Source: Halomarinibacterium sp041392205 (GTDB lineage Bacteria; Bacteroidota; Bacteroidia; Flavobacteriales; Flavobacteriaceae). Taken from it: 14,344 nucleotides of DNA. Both the position numbers and the translations under genes were made by a program. The notes beneath the pieces are model-generated. The model was not told the DNA's origin, made no database searches, and saw only the letters and a program-made list of their open reading frames with translations. Each line of letters begins with the position of its first letter. Positions within the stretch are counted from its first letter, which is position 1. The stretch lies in the NCBI GenBank assembly GCA_041392205.1, contig JAWKMO010000030.1, forward strand, positions 1 to 14,344, in the 5' to 3' direction. This document shows positions 7,380-14,344 of the stretch, piece after piece.

Positions 7380-8570
7380 ATGAATTTACACGAATATCAA
7401 GGAAAAGAAATATTACACAGTTTTGGAGTGTCCATTCAACGAGGGATTGTCGCACAAACCCCCGAGGAAGCTGTTATTGCAGCAAGAAATCTTACGGAAG
7501 AAACCGGGACCCAATGGCATGTCATTAAAGCCCAAGTTCACGCTGGTGGACGTGGAAAAGGGGGCGGTGTAAAGTTGGCTAAGAATCTGGAGGAAGTGGA
7601 GAAACTTTCCAGTCAAATTATTGGAATGAACTTAATTACTCCTCAAACCAGTGCCGAAGGGAAAAAAGTTCATCAAGTGCTTATCGCAGAAGATGTTTAC
7701 TATCCTGGTAAAAGTGAACCCGAAGAGTTTTATATGAGTGTGTTGCTTAATCGTGCTACTGGTAGAAATATGATTATGTATTCTACCGAAGGGGGGATGG
7801 ATATCGAAACCGTAGCAGAAGAAACTCCTCATCTTATTTTTACCGAAGAAATAGATCCCACACAAGGATTATTACCTTTTCAAGCGAGAAAAATAGCTTT
7901 TAATTTAGGCGTAAGTGGCGATGCTTTTAAAAACATGACTCAATTTGTTATGGCACTTTATAAAGCATATGCGCAGTCTGATGCCTCTCTTTTTGAAATC
8001 AATCCTGTCCTTAAAACGAGCGATGATAGAGTCATTGCTGTCGACGCAAAAGTAACACTGGACGATAATGCCTTATTCCGTCATAAGGATTATGCATATA
8101 TGCGCGATTTACGTGAAGAAAATCCAATAGAAGTAGAAGCCAAAGAAGCAGGTTTAAACTATGTAGATTTAGATGGAAACGTGGGTTGTATGGTAAATGG
8201 AGCAGGATTAGCTATGGCCACCATGGATTTAATAAAACAAGCTGGAGGAGAACCCGCCAATTTTCTTGATGTAGGAGGAACTGCAGATGCGGAACGTGTG
8301 GAAACAGCTTTCAAATTAATATTGAAAGATCCAAATGTAAAGGCAATTTTAGTGAATATTTTTGGCGGAATTGTACGTTGTGATAGAGTAGCGCAAGGAA
8401 TTGTAGATGCCTACAAAAATATGGGAACTATCCACGTGCCAATAATTGTGCGTTTGCAAGGGACCAATGCCGATATTGCTAAACAATTAATTGACAATAG
8501 TGGATTAGACGTTCATTCTGCCATAGAGTTTCAAGAAGCAGCAGATAAGGTACAAGCAGTACTTGCTTAA
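7380..8570 (+). CDS. sucC: Succinyl-CoA ligase (ADP-forming), beta subunit
   Basis: SucC, with SucD, makes ATP or GTP from succinyl-CoA in the TCA cycle. The 396-residue protein starts MNLHEYQGKEIL, the near-invariant SucC N terminus, and holds the ATP-grasp domain (HVIKAQVHAGGRGKGGGVKLA, about residues 40-60) and the metal-binding LFEINPVL. The C-terminal domain has GNVGCMVNGAGLAMATMD, FLDVGGTAD, ILVNIFGGIVRCD and IIVRLQGTNAD, the region that contacts the alpha subunit and binds the nucleotide. An in-frame ATG six bases earlier (7374) would add Met-Lys; I prefer 7380 because it gives the conserved N terminus. sucD is not in the window, so the gene stands alone here. A TAnnTTTG box lies upstream and two terminators follow. 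Confidence 0.96.
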   Translation: MNLHEYQGKEILHSFGVSIQRGIVAQTPEEAVIAARNLTEETGTQWHVIKAQVHAGGRGKGGGVKLAKNLEEVEKLSSQIIGMNLITPQTSAEGKKVHQVLIAEDVYYPGKSEPEEFYMSVLLNRATGRNMIMYSTEGGMDIETVAEETPHLIFTEEIDPTQGLLPFQARKIAFNLGVSGDAFKNMTQFVMALYKAYAQSDASLFEINPVLKTSDDRVIAVDAKVTLDDNALFRHKDYAYMRDLREENPIEVEAKEAGLNYVDLDGNVGCMVNGAGLAMATMDLIKQAGGEPANFLDVGGTADAERVETAFKLILKDPNVKAILVNIFGGIVRCDRVAQGIVDAYKNMGTIHVPIIVRLQGTNADIAKQLIDNSGLDVHSAIEFQEAADKVQAVLA

Positions 8571-8587
8571 AAGTAACATACTTGTTT

Positions 8588-8617
8588 AAAAAGCCTTCAG
8601 TTTTGAGGGCTTTTTTT
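8588..8617 (+). terminator. Strong rho-independent terminator after sucC
   Basis: AAAAAGCCTTCA (8588-8599) pairs with TGAGGGCTTTTT (8604-8615) over 12 positions, including one G-T wobble, around a 4-nt loop. The T run continues to 8617. It lies 17 bp past the sucC stop. Confidence 0.85.
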
Positions 8618-8619
8618 AT

Positions 8620-8640
8620 GGGGTAAATGCCCCTTTTTTT
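8620..8640 (+). terminator. Second, backup terminator after sucC
   Basis: GGGG (8620-8623) pairs with CCCC (8630-8633) around a 6-nt loop, followed by seven T residues (8634-8640). It is short but GC-only, and sits directly after the first terminator's T run. Confidence 0.55.
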
Positions 8641-8721
8641 ATCGGTTTTTAACTGAATTTCAAGTATTTACAATATTAAGGTTGTGTTTTTTTCTATTTT
8701 TATTGAAGTAAAAATAGCATC

Positions 8722-9921
8722 ATGAAAAAAAGATTCAACATCGTTTTAATTTCTTTATTGTTTACAATAGTTTCTCTGGCGCAAAATCCTTCTGAAATTT
8801 CTGATGAAAAGGTAAATGAAGCCATAGAAAAAGTTGCCGAAAGTCAATATGTTCGTATTCCAAAAAAAGATTTTGATGCCATAATCGAAAATCAAATAAC
8901 CGTCTTAGTCAATAAAAAAATTAATACCCTTATTGCTTTGGTGGTTGCCGCAATAGGGTTGTTTAGTGGACTTTCTCTTTTTCAGAATATAAAATCAAAA
9001 AACTCTATCAAGGAAGATATGATGAGCCGCATAAGTGGATTAAAAAATGAAATGACTTCAGAGCTTCAATCTTTTATTGAAAAAATAACCGAATCGAACA
9101 TTGAACCCCGATTTAAAAACTACGAAAAATTTGTAGAGTTGGAAATACGTAATGTTAAGAGCCAGAGTGAAACACTTTTAGTGCAAATTCAAGAAGAAAT
9201 GAAACGGGTTGTAGAAGAACGAAAAAGAATGAAGGAGTATATTATGGATAGCGAATTTCAATTGGTTCAAAATGCAGTAAATACAAAAACCTATTCAAAA
9301 GAAGATTTAATTATTGGAGAGCGCTTATTAAAGGATTTGGAAGCGCATAACCCAGAGAGTCAAAAAATTCCTTCTTTAATCGATCTATTAAGTTATATCT
9401 ATTACGATAATCGATCGTATAAAGAACTCAATCAGCTTATCGAAAAATATAAAGAATCAAACCTAAATTCAAACACCTATATTAATGCCGCTTTAACAGC
9501 TATTTACGATTATCATAATTATGCTTCTGTGGATAAAAAAATTAAGGCCTTGGATTACTTGGATAAATCGCTTCAAATTACACAGGCCTATGGAGAGGCA
9601 CTAGGACTTAAACTTGAAATTTTTATGATGGACTATACGCGAAATGAAAAGCCAGAAATTAAAAAAGAAGCCGTGGCTAATGCCGAAGCCGTCATAGGAA
9701 ATATTCTTAACAGTGCGTCAGATATTCCTTCTTATGAAACCATCTACAGGTTATCTCGGGATATTTCCTTGGAAAGCTATCAAAACTTAATCGATACACT
9801 GTATGAGTTATTTACACCCGAAATGAAGGAGATGTTAGCCAGAGCCAACAAATATGATTTACAACGGGGAAGGCAAGGCTTTACTTTAGCAGCCATTACA
9901 ACCCAAGCAAAGGAAGTATAA
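8722..9921 (+). CDS. Unknown membrane-anchored protein: signal peptide, TM helix, coiled coil, helical-repeat domain
   Basis: I do not recognise this 399-residue protein. Residues 1-20 form a signal peptide (ending VSLA before QN). A short exported segment of about 45 residues follows, with a conserved-looking YVRIPKKDFDAII. A transmembrane helix spans about 68-88 (LIALVVAAIGLFSGLSLF), then Lys-rich residues. A charged coiled coil covers about 95-175, with heptad-like Glu/Lys/Arg. The remainder to 399 is alpha-helical with TPR-like texture (for example KKIKALDYLDKSLQITQAYGEALGLKLEI). If the leader is cleaved, the topology would place the coiled coil and repeats in the cytoplasm, but this is inference. 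It starts at ATG 8722, after the tandem sucC terminators and so probably from its own promoter. The TerB-like gene follows 49 bp later. A scaffold or membrane sensor is possible; no enzyme motif is seen. Confidence 0.85.
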   Translation: MKKRFNIVLISLLFTIVSLAQNPSEISDEKVNEAIEKVAESQYVRIPKKDFDAIIENQITVLVNKKINTLIALVVAAIGLFSGLSLFQNIKSKNSIKEDMMSRISGLKNEMTSELQSFIEKITESNIEPRFKNYEKFVELEIRNVKSQSETLLVQIQEEMKRVVEERKRMKEYIMDSEFQLVQNAVNTKTYSKEDLIIGERLLKDLEAHNPESQKIPSLIDLLSYIYYDNRSYKELNQLIEKYKESNLNSNTYINAALTAIYDYHNYASVDKKIKALDYLDKSLQITQAYGEALGLKLEIFMMDYTRNEKPEIKKEAVANAEAVIGNILNSASDIPSYETIYRLSRDISLESYQNLIDTLYELFTPEMKEMLARANKYDLQRGRQGFTLAAITTQAKEV

Positions 9922-9970
9922 ATACCTTTAGATTTTTTCAAAATTGCAGTTTTTCTCTTAGTATTGCAAT

Positions 9971-10369
9971 ATGAATAAAAATCGAAACAAATCTTTACTA
10001 AGCGATTTAATTTTTATGGCTAATGCCGATGGGAACATCGATGCTGCCGAATATGATTTTATCCACAGAATTGGGGCTCGTATGGGATTGGAGGCAGCTG
10101 CAATAGAGGACTTGTTTACAAATCCTGAACCCTCCACTCCGCTGTTTTCAGAGATTGAGCGCATCACCCATTTTCATAAACTTTTACTGGTAATGAATGT
10201 CGATAAAGTAACTCATGAAACAGAAGTGGTTGCCTTGAGAAACTTCGGACTTAAAATGGGGATTCGACCCGGTGCTATAGACACCATTCTTTCCAGAATG
10301 AATAACTATGAAGATAAAATTATTCCCTCTCAAGAGTTGATTGCAATTTTTCAGTTGTATTACAATTAA
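9971..10369 (+). CDS. TerB-like small protein
   Basis: A 132-residue, all-helical, leaderless protein. The N-terminal segment LLSDLIFMANADGNIDAAEYDFIHRIGARMGL carries the acidic cluster Asp20, Asp24, Glu27 (DGNIDxxE). This cluster recurs in TerB/TerB-like domains and is linked there to metal binding. The second half (ETEVVALRNFGLKMGIRPGAIDTILSRM) repeats the same helix-turn pattern. TerB proteins are associated with tellurite resistance and membrane-linked stress complexes in other bacteria, but no ter operon genes (terC, terD, terZ) are present here, so a tellurite role should not be assumed. Length and motif support the domain call. It is 49 bp after the unknown membrane protein, which could share its transcript. 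Small relatives in this phylum are, as I recall, sometimes mislabelled 'excinuclease ABC subunit B'; there is no UvrB sequence in it. Confidence 0.8.
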   Translation: MNKNRNKSLLSDLIFMANADGNIDAAEYDFIHRIGARMGLEAAAIEDLFTNPEPSTPLFSEIERITHFHKLLLVMNVDKVTHETEVVALRNFGLKMGIRPGAIDTILSRMNNYEDKIIPSQELIAIFQLYYN

Positions 10370-10380
10370 AGCTACAAAAC

Positions 10381-10425
10381 AGACAAAATGTCTTGTAAAA
10401 CACTGATTAACAAGACAAAATGACT
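10381..10425 (+). promoter_or_regulatory. Candidate paired operator upstream of hsp20
   Basis: Two 13-bp elements, AGACAAAATGTCT (10381-10393) and AGACAAAATGACT (10413-10425), differ at one base. The first is a perfect palindrome with 5-bp arms around AAA; the second pairs at 4 of 5 arm positions. Their centres are 32 bp apart, about three helical turns. The inner halves also form an 8-bp inverted repeat, TGTCTTGT (10389-10396) with ACAAGACA (10410-10417). They lie 69-113 bp before the Hsp20 start. A dimeric regulator bound at both sites is inferred. The sequence does not resemble CIRCE. Confidence 0.5.
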
Positions 10426-10493
10426 ATTTTATTCGTTTGGAACTCCATTTGCTTATTTATTGTTAAAATGTATAACTAAAACAATAAAAAGTC

Positions 10494-10928
10494 ATGAAAA
10501 TAGTTAAAAAAAACAGCCCTTGGTTACCAAGCTTATTAGATGAATTTTTTCCTGAAAATAGATTGGATGCAATTAATTATGAAAGATTTAGCATTCCTTC
10601 AGTAAATATTAAAGAAGATTTTTCGAACTTTGTCATCGAATTGGCAGTACCAGGATTAAAAAAAGAAGCTATTGCTATTGAAGTGGAAAAAAACCTTTTA
10701 AAAGTTTCTTCAAAAAAGACTTCTCAAGAAGAAAAAAATGAAGAAAAAGAAGGTGTAAAGTTCACTCGAAAAGAGTTTAATTTTTCAAGTTTTGAGCGTT
10801 CCTTTACGCTTCCCGACTTGATTAATGTTGATGCTATACAAGCCCATTACGAAAATGGAATTGTAAGTATTGCACTTCCTAAAATAGAGGAAGCAAAAAG
10901 TATTAAAAAAATGGTTGAGATTTCATAA
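10494..10928 (+). CDS. Hsp20/alpha-crystallin small heat-shock protein
   Basis: A 144-residue cytoplasmic holdase that binds unfolding proteins as large oligomers and passes them to DnaK/ClpB. The short N-terminal arm includes SPWLPSLLDEFF, common in bacterial Hsp20. The alpha-crystallin domain runs about residues 35-135: VNIKEDFSNFVIELAVPGLKKEAIAIEVEKNLLKV, then KEFNFSSFERSFTLPD, then AHYENGIVSIALPK, the family's A-x-x-x-NG-x-L-type signature with Ile for Leu. A charged Lys/Glu loop lies at about 75-90. The C-terminal tail is short (EIS). Length is normal for the family. It sits alone between a paired operator-like element and a convergent terminator, which suits independent stress control, though regulation is inferred. 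Confidence 0.95.
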   Translation: MKIVKKNSPWLPSLLDEFFPENRLDAINYERFSIPSVNIKEDFSNFVIELAVPGLKKEAIAIEVEKNLLKVSSKKTSQEEKNEEKEGVKFTRKEFNFSSFERSFTLPDLINVDAIQAHYENGIVSIALPKIEEAKSIKKMVEIS

Positions 10929-10960
10929 TTGAAATTAAATTTGGTTAGTTAGTTGAAAAG

Positions 10961-10996
10961 ATCGCGCACTCCTCAATCGGTGCGCGATTATTTTTT
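10961..10996. terminator. Shared terminator hairpin between convergent hsp20 and rluF
   Basis: ATCGCGCAC (10961-10969) pairs perfectly with GTGCGCGAT (10980-10988) around a 10-nt loop. On the plus strand it is followed by TATTTTTT (10989-10996), a proper terminator for hsp20. On the minus strand the T tract is shorter (CTTTT), so it may also stop rluF transcripts, less strongly. The last base of the right arm (10988) is also the final base of the rluF stop codon. Confidence 0.8.
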
Positions 10997-11773
10997 AGGA
11001 TCTTTTCTTGCAAAAGCTTTCTTTTCTTGCACATCCACAAAGGAGCTATTATCCGATTCTTTAATGGAGTCTTTAAGTCCTTTCAATTCTTCAGTAGTTA
11101 AATCACGCCATTTTCCAATAGGTAACTTCCCAAGTTCTATATTCATTATACGAATACGTTGTAGCGAAACAACCTCATATTCCAAATACTCGCACATTCG
11201 GCGTATTTGACGATTCAATCCTTGTACGAGTACAATTCTAAAAACAAATCGGCTTACTTTTTCAACCGTACATTTTTTGGTGACTGTTTCCAGTTCTTCC
11301 AAATAAATTCCATTACGCATACGATGGATAAAATCATCGGTAATGGGGCGATCTACTTTTACGATGTATTCCTTTTCGTGCTCATTGCCCGCACGTAAAA
11401 TTTTATTGACAATATCGCCGTCATTGGTCATTAAGAGTAATCCTTCACTGGGTTTATCCAATCTTCCAATATGAAAAATACGTTCTTTATGATTCATGAA
11501 ATCTACCACATTTCCTTTTACTCTTGTGTCTGTAGTACAGGTAATTCCCACTGGTTTGTTGAGTGCGATGTACACCAAATTATCATTTTCGGTAATGAGT
11601 TTTCCTTGCACCCGAATCTCGTCTGCTGGCATCACCCGGTCACCCAAACCTGCCACTTCGCCATTTATGGTCACCAGCCCTTTTTCAATATAGGTATCGG
11701 CTTGACGGCGAGAGCAAAATCCACTATCACTTATAGCTTTATTGAGTCGAATGGAATCTGGATGATACGACAT
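10988..11773 (-). CDS. rluF: 23S rRNA pseudouridine(2604) synthase RluF
   Basis: RluF isomerises U2604 of 23S rRNA, and in E. coli also tRNA-Tyr U35. The 261-residue protein has an N-terminal S4 RNA-binding domain (about 8-60, RLNKAISDSGFCSRRQADTYIEKG...INGE). The RsuA/RluB/E/F catalytic domain follows: ALNKPVG, then IGRLDKPSEGLLLMTNDGD with catalytic Asp106. Next come GNEHEKEYIVKVDRPITD, TVTKKC, VLVQGLNRQIRRMCEYL, RIMNIELG and LPIGKWRDLT. NKILRAGNEHEKEY and TKKC...NRQIRRMCE resemble E. coli RluF more than RluB or RluE. A Lys-rich tail follows. The ATG shares one base with the glpQ stop (TAATG), indicating translational coupling. RluF against RluB is the only doubt. Confidence 0.92.
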   Translation of the reverse strand: MSYHPDSIRLNKAISDSGFCSRRQADTYIEKGLVTINGEVAGLGDRVMPADEIRVQGKLITENDNLVYIALNKPVGITCTTDTRVKGNVVDFMNHKERIFHIGRLDKPSEGLLLMTNDGDIVNKILRAGNEHEKEYIVKVDRPITDDFIHRMRNGIYLEELETVTKKCTVEKVSRFVFRIVLVQGLNRQIRRMCEYLEYEVVSLQRIRIMNIELGKLPIGKWRDLTTEELKGLKDSIKESDNSSFVDVQEKKAFARKDPKK

Positions 11774-12723
11774 TAGCGGGTTTTTATATACTGAATAACT
11801 GCATCGGGATGGTCTGTAAAAACCCCGTCCACCTCATATTCGTAAAGTACTTTTTCAAGTATTGCTTCAAAGGTTTGGTTGCCTTCCAGTTGGTCTTTCC
11901 GAAGGGTGTATGCGTGCACTTTTAACTTATGTTCTTTCGCCAAGTTCATTAATCTTCCCTCGGGCAATAAGGTAATCCAAGGCCCCAATCCATCAGCATA
12001 TACAGCAAACTGCGGAATGGCATCGATTTCTTCTTCAAACTCCATCAATTGTACTAAAAACAATTCACTTTTTAATGCTTCTCTAATTCTTCTCAATTCC
12101 GAAGCATCAAAACATTGTAAAATGCAGTTGTCATTTTTCGTGGTATAGCCATACTCGGAAAGTATTTTCAGTACCATTTCTGAAATAGCTTTTCCTTCCT
12201 TTTGGTGAAAGGCAGGATCTTTTATTTCGGGGTAAATACCTATGTTGTTTCCTGTACTTTTATTCATCCCTTGAATCAATTCAATCTCTTCCTGAAGGGA
12301 ATGTAATCCAAAGCGTGATGCCCCCTTTGGGAAGCGTTTCGGGAAAACTACTTCGCCGGTTTCAAAATCAAAACGCTCCACTACGTTTAATTTCTTTAAT
12401 TCTTCAAAAGTAAAGTCAATTACATAATACCTTCCGTCTTCTCGTTTTCGTTCAGGAAAGACCTCTGCCACATTGGTCACTGCATCTAAGTGAATATCGT
12501 GAATGACAATGGGTACATCGTCTTTGCTTAACACCACATCTTGCTCCAAATAATCGGGATGCATGGCATACGCCATTGACTTGGCAGCCAGCGTATGTTC
12601 GGGCAGGTATCCCGATGCCCCACGATGCGCAATGACAATTTTAGATTCCATAGTTGGTTTTTTTTGTGGTTGTTGACAACTCCAAAGACTAAAGGTAAGC
12701 AAAGTTAAAAAGAGATACTTCAT
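11773..12723 (-). CDS. glpQ: Glycerophosphodiester phosphodiesterase lipoprotein (GlpQ type)
   Basis: The enzyme hydrolyses glycerophosphodiesters to glycerol-3-phosphate and an alcohol. The 316-residue protein begins with a lipoprotein leader and lipobox LWSC (Cys16), so it is probably periplasmic and membrane-tethered, unlike the soluble E. coli GlpQ. GDPD motifs are IAHRGASGYLPEHT (catalytic His), YLEQDVVLSKDDVPIVIHD (metal ligands and second His), GNNIGIYPEIK and VDGVFTDHPD. The segment with FPERKREDGRYYVIDFT, RFPKGASRF and EIELIQGMNKSTG matches the GlpQ type rather than the shorter cytoplasmic UgpQ. Compared with E. coli GlpQ (about 358 residues, from memory) it lacks an insertion around residues 225-245. 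Its ATG overlaps the uvrB TGA by 4 nt (ATGA) and its stop overlaps rluF by 1 nt. I see no glpT or glpK nearby. Confidence 0.93.
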   Translation of the reverse strand: MKYLFLTLLTFSLWSCQQPQKKPTMESKIVIAHRGASGYLPEHTLAAKSMAYAMHPDYLEQDVVLSKDDVPIVIHDIHLDAVTNVAEVFPERKREDGRYYVIDFTFEELKKLNVVERFDFETGEVVFPKRFPKGASRFGLHSLQEEIELIQGMNKSTGNNIGIYPEIKDPAFHQKEGKAISEMVLKILSEYGYTTKNDNCILQCFDASELRRIREALKSELFLVQLMEFEEEIDAIPQFAVYADGLGPWITLLPEGRLMNLAKEHKLKVHAYTLRKDQLEGNQTFEAILEKVLYEYEVDGVFTDHPDAVIQYIKTR

Positions 12724-14344
12724 GCCAATTCCTGCATTTGTTTTTGAAAGGACTTTATTTTATCCCGAAGCTTGGCCGCCATCATAAAATCCAAGTCTTT
12801 AGCGGCTTTCTCCATTTCTTTGCGGGTGTCACGGATTTTCTTTTCAAGCTGTGGTTTGGTTAAATACTCGTGATTACTTTCTGCTGCAAGCGTTTCAGCT
12901 GTTTCAAAAGTATAAGCGTCTGTTTTTTTCTTAGTTAACGTATTTTCCAGCGATTTTTTAATAGCGGTTGGGGTAATGTTATGCTTTTTATTGTATTCTA
13001 TCTGTTTGCTTCTTCGGTATTCGGTGCCATCGATGGTCGCCTGCATGCTTTTGGTAATTTTATCGGCATACATAATAGCTTTCCCATTTAAATGCCTTGC
13101 CGCACGACCTACCGTTTGGGTAAGGGAACGCGCACTGCGTAAAAAGCCTTCTTTATCGGCGTCGAGGATAGCAACCAGCGATACTTCGGGTAAATCCAGC
13201 CCTTCGCGGAGCAAGTTGACCCCCACCAATACATCAAACAATCCCAGACGTAAATCCTGCATAATTTCTACCCGTTCCAGCGTGTCCACATCACTATGAA
13301 TGTACCGGCAACGGATATTAATTCGGGTCATATATTTGGTCAATTCTTCTGCCATTCGCTTGGTAAGTGTGGTGACCAATACGCGTTCGTCTTTTTCTAC
13401 TCGTAATTGTATTTCCTCCAACAAATCGTCTATCTGATTCAAACTAGGGCGTATTTCAATCGGTGGATCTAGTAATCCCGTAGGACGAATCACTTGCTCC
13501 ACATACACCCCGCCACTTTGTTCCAACTCATAATCGGCAGGGGTGGCACTTACATAAATTACTTGATGGAGCATGCTTGCAAACTCTTCAAATTTTAAAG
13601 GACGGTTATCCATGGCAGCAGGCAATCGGAAACCGTATTCTACCAAGTTTTCCTTTCGGCTACGGTCACCCCCGTACATGGCGCCCACCTGCGGAATAGA
13701 AACGTGACTTTCATCCACCACCATTAAAAAATCCTTTGGGAAAAAGTCCAACAAACAGAAAGGGCGTGTTCCCGGAAGCCTTTGGTCGAGGTAACGAGAA
13801 TAATTTTCAATTCCGCTACAGTAGCCCAATTCTTTGATCATTTCGAGGTCGAAATTGGTGCGTTCTTCCAAGCGTTTGGCTTCGAGATGCTTTCCTATTT
13901 CTTTAAAGTATTCTACTTGCTTCCACAAATCCTCTTGAATGTCTTTGATGGCATTTTGCAAGACCTCTTGCGAGGTCACAAACATATTGGCAGGATAGAT
14001 ATTCAGTTGTTCGTACTTTTCAATGACTTTGTTGGTGAGCGGGTCAAAGGCTTCAATGTCTTCAATTTCATCGCCAAAAAAGTGAATACGGAAAGCATTA
14101 TCGGCATAACCGGGATAGACATCTACGGTATCCCCTTTAATACGGAAACGCCCGTTGTGGAAGTCATATTCGGTGCGGGCATACAAGCCTTGGACCAATT
14201 GGTGTAATAATTTGGTACGGGAAATAACCTGTCCTTTATGCAGCTCAATAATGTTTTTCTGAAACTCCACCGGGTTTCCAATACCGTACAAACAAGAAAC
14301 CGAAGCCACGACCAGCACATCCCGTCGTCCCGAAAGGAGGGAAG
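12720..14344 (-). CDS. uvrB: UvrABC excinuclease subunit B (5' end outside window)
   Basis: UvrB is the damage-verifying helicase-like subunit of nucleotide excision repair; it loads with UvrA and then recruits UvrC. The frame is open to the window edge and encodes SLLSGRRDVLVVASVSCLYGIGNP at its visible start, the family motif just before the beta-hairpin region, so roughly the first 130 residues (with the Walker A motif) are missing. Visible motifs are YSRYLDQRLPGTRPFCLLDFFP, DESHVSIPQVGAMYGGDRSRK (about 13.7 kb), IYVSATPADYE, LVTTLTKRMAEELTKYM, YIHSD, GVNLLREGLDLPEVSLVAILDADKEGFLR and QTVGRAARH. A C-terminal UVR motif (LEKKIRDTRKEMEKAAKDLDFMMAAKLRD) binds UvrC. The GTG at 14318 is an internal Val codon, not a start. 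It is first in the visible uvrB-glpQ-rluF cluster. Confidence 0.97.
   Translation of the reverse strand, partial: SLLSGRRDVLVVASVSCLYGIGNPVEFQKNIIELHKGQVISRTKLLHQLVQGLYARTEYDFHNGRFRIKGDTVDVYPGYADNAFRIHFFGDEIEDIEAFDPLTNKVIEKYEQLNIYPANMFVTSQEVLQNAIKDIQEDLWKQVEYFKEIGKHLEAKRLEERTNFDLEMIKELGYCSGIENYSRYLDQRLPGTRPFCLLDFFPKDFLMVVDESHVSIPQVGAMYGGDRSRKENLVEYGFRLPAAMDNRPLKFEEFASMLHQVIYVSATPADYELEQSGGVYVEQVIRPTGLLDPPIEIRPSLNQIDDLLEEIQLRVEKDERVLVTTLTKRMAEELTKYMTRINIRCRYIHSDVDTLERVEIMQDLRLGLFDVLVGVNLLREGLDLPEVSLVAILDADKEGFLRSARSLTQTVGRAARHLNGKAIMYADKITKSMQATIDGTEYRRSKQIEYNKKHNITPTAIKKSLENTLTKKKTDAYTFETAETLAAESNHEYLTKPQLEKKIRDTRKEMEKAAKDLDFMMAAKLRDKIKSFQKQMQELA

Noticed and set aside
8682..8702. TTG ... TATTTTTA as a promoter for the unknown membrane protein gene
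   Set aside because: The spacing is only 10 bp against the usual 17-23 bp, and the -7 box misses the final G of TAnnTTTG.
9944..9966. TTG ... TAGTATTG as a promoter for the TerB-like gene
   Set aside because: The -7 box has one mismatch and the spacer is about 12 bp, too short; not strong enough to list.
10389..10417. 8-bp inverted repeat read as a terminator for the TerB-like gene
   Set aside because: No T tract follows the right arm (AAAATGACT comes next), the loop is 13 nt, and the arms are better explained as parts of the two 13-bp elements.
10381..10425. CIRCE/HrcA operator upstream of hsp20
   Set aside because: The CIRCE arms (TTAGCACTC and GAGTGCTAA) are not present; the elements found have a different sequence and geometry.
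10953..11210. Plus-strand open frame running through the hsp20/rluF terminator
   Set aside because: It spans a perfect hairpin terminator and then runs antisense to rluF; no start signal or domain.
11471..11776. Plus-strand open frames opposite rluF
   Set aside because: Antisense to conserved rluF codons; their Cys/His-rich translations resemble no family.
13782..14207. 141-codon plus-strand open frame inside uvrB
   Set aside because: It lies entirely antisense to a clear uvrB coding frame with all family motifs, and its product is a hydrophobic, low-complexity translation with no recognisable domain.

Overview
The window looks like a chromosomal housekeeping segment from a member of the Bacteroidota, most likely family Flavobacteriaceae. 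Four things point there. The DNA is AT-rich. Gene starts lack clear Shine-Dalgarno sequences, and two carry a perfect TAnnTTTG element upstream. A secreted protease ends in a type IX secretion (T9SS) sorting domain. Several proteins (YidC with its Gln-rich loop, SucC, LysA, MnmA) read like flavobacterial versions. I see no mobile element, rRNA, tRNA or CRISPR array, and no gene-free stretch longer than about 155 bp.

Layout. (1) Plus strand, 1-4898: the 3' end of yidC and a likely terminator; a secreted MORN/YwqK-type repeat protein; then a tight run of mnmA (tRNA 2-thiouridylase), a T9SS-exported subtilisin-like protease and a nitronate monooxygenase-family flavoprotein. (2) Minus strand, 4899-7227: lysA (diaminopimelate decarboxylase), overlapped at its 3' end by a lipoprotein of the class A beta-lactamase/penicillin-binding fold. 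The stop codon of this lipoprotein gene abuts that of the monooxygenase gene with no base between. (3) Plus strand, 7380-10928: sucC (TCA cycle) ended by two tandem terminators; an unrecognised signal peptide/membrane/coiled-coil/helical-repeat protein; a TerB-like small protein; and an Hsp20 small heat-shock protein with a paired near-palindrome upstream. (4) Minus strand, 10988-14344: a compact cluster, uvrB (5' end outside the window), glpQ and rluF, joined by 4-nt and 1-nt overlaps and ending in a hairpin shared with hsp20.

Most genes are core functions: membrane protein insertion, tRNA and rRNA modification, lysine and peptidoglycan precursor synthesis, TCA cycle, nucleotide excision repair and protein quality control. 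I found no convincing new multi-gene system. The least explained parts are the pair at 8722-10369 (unknown membrane-anchored protein plus TerB-like protein) and the twin 13-bp elements at 10381-10425 before hsp20, a good candidate for a stress-response operator.
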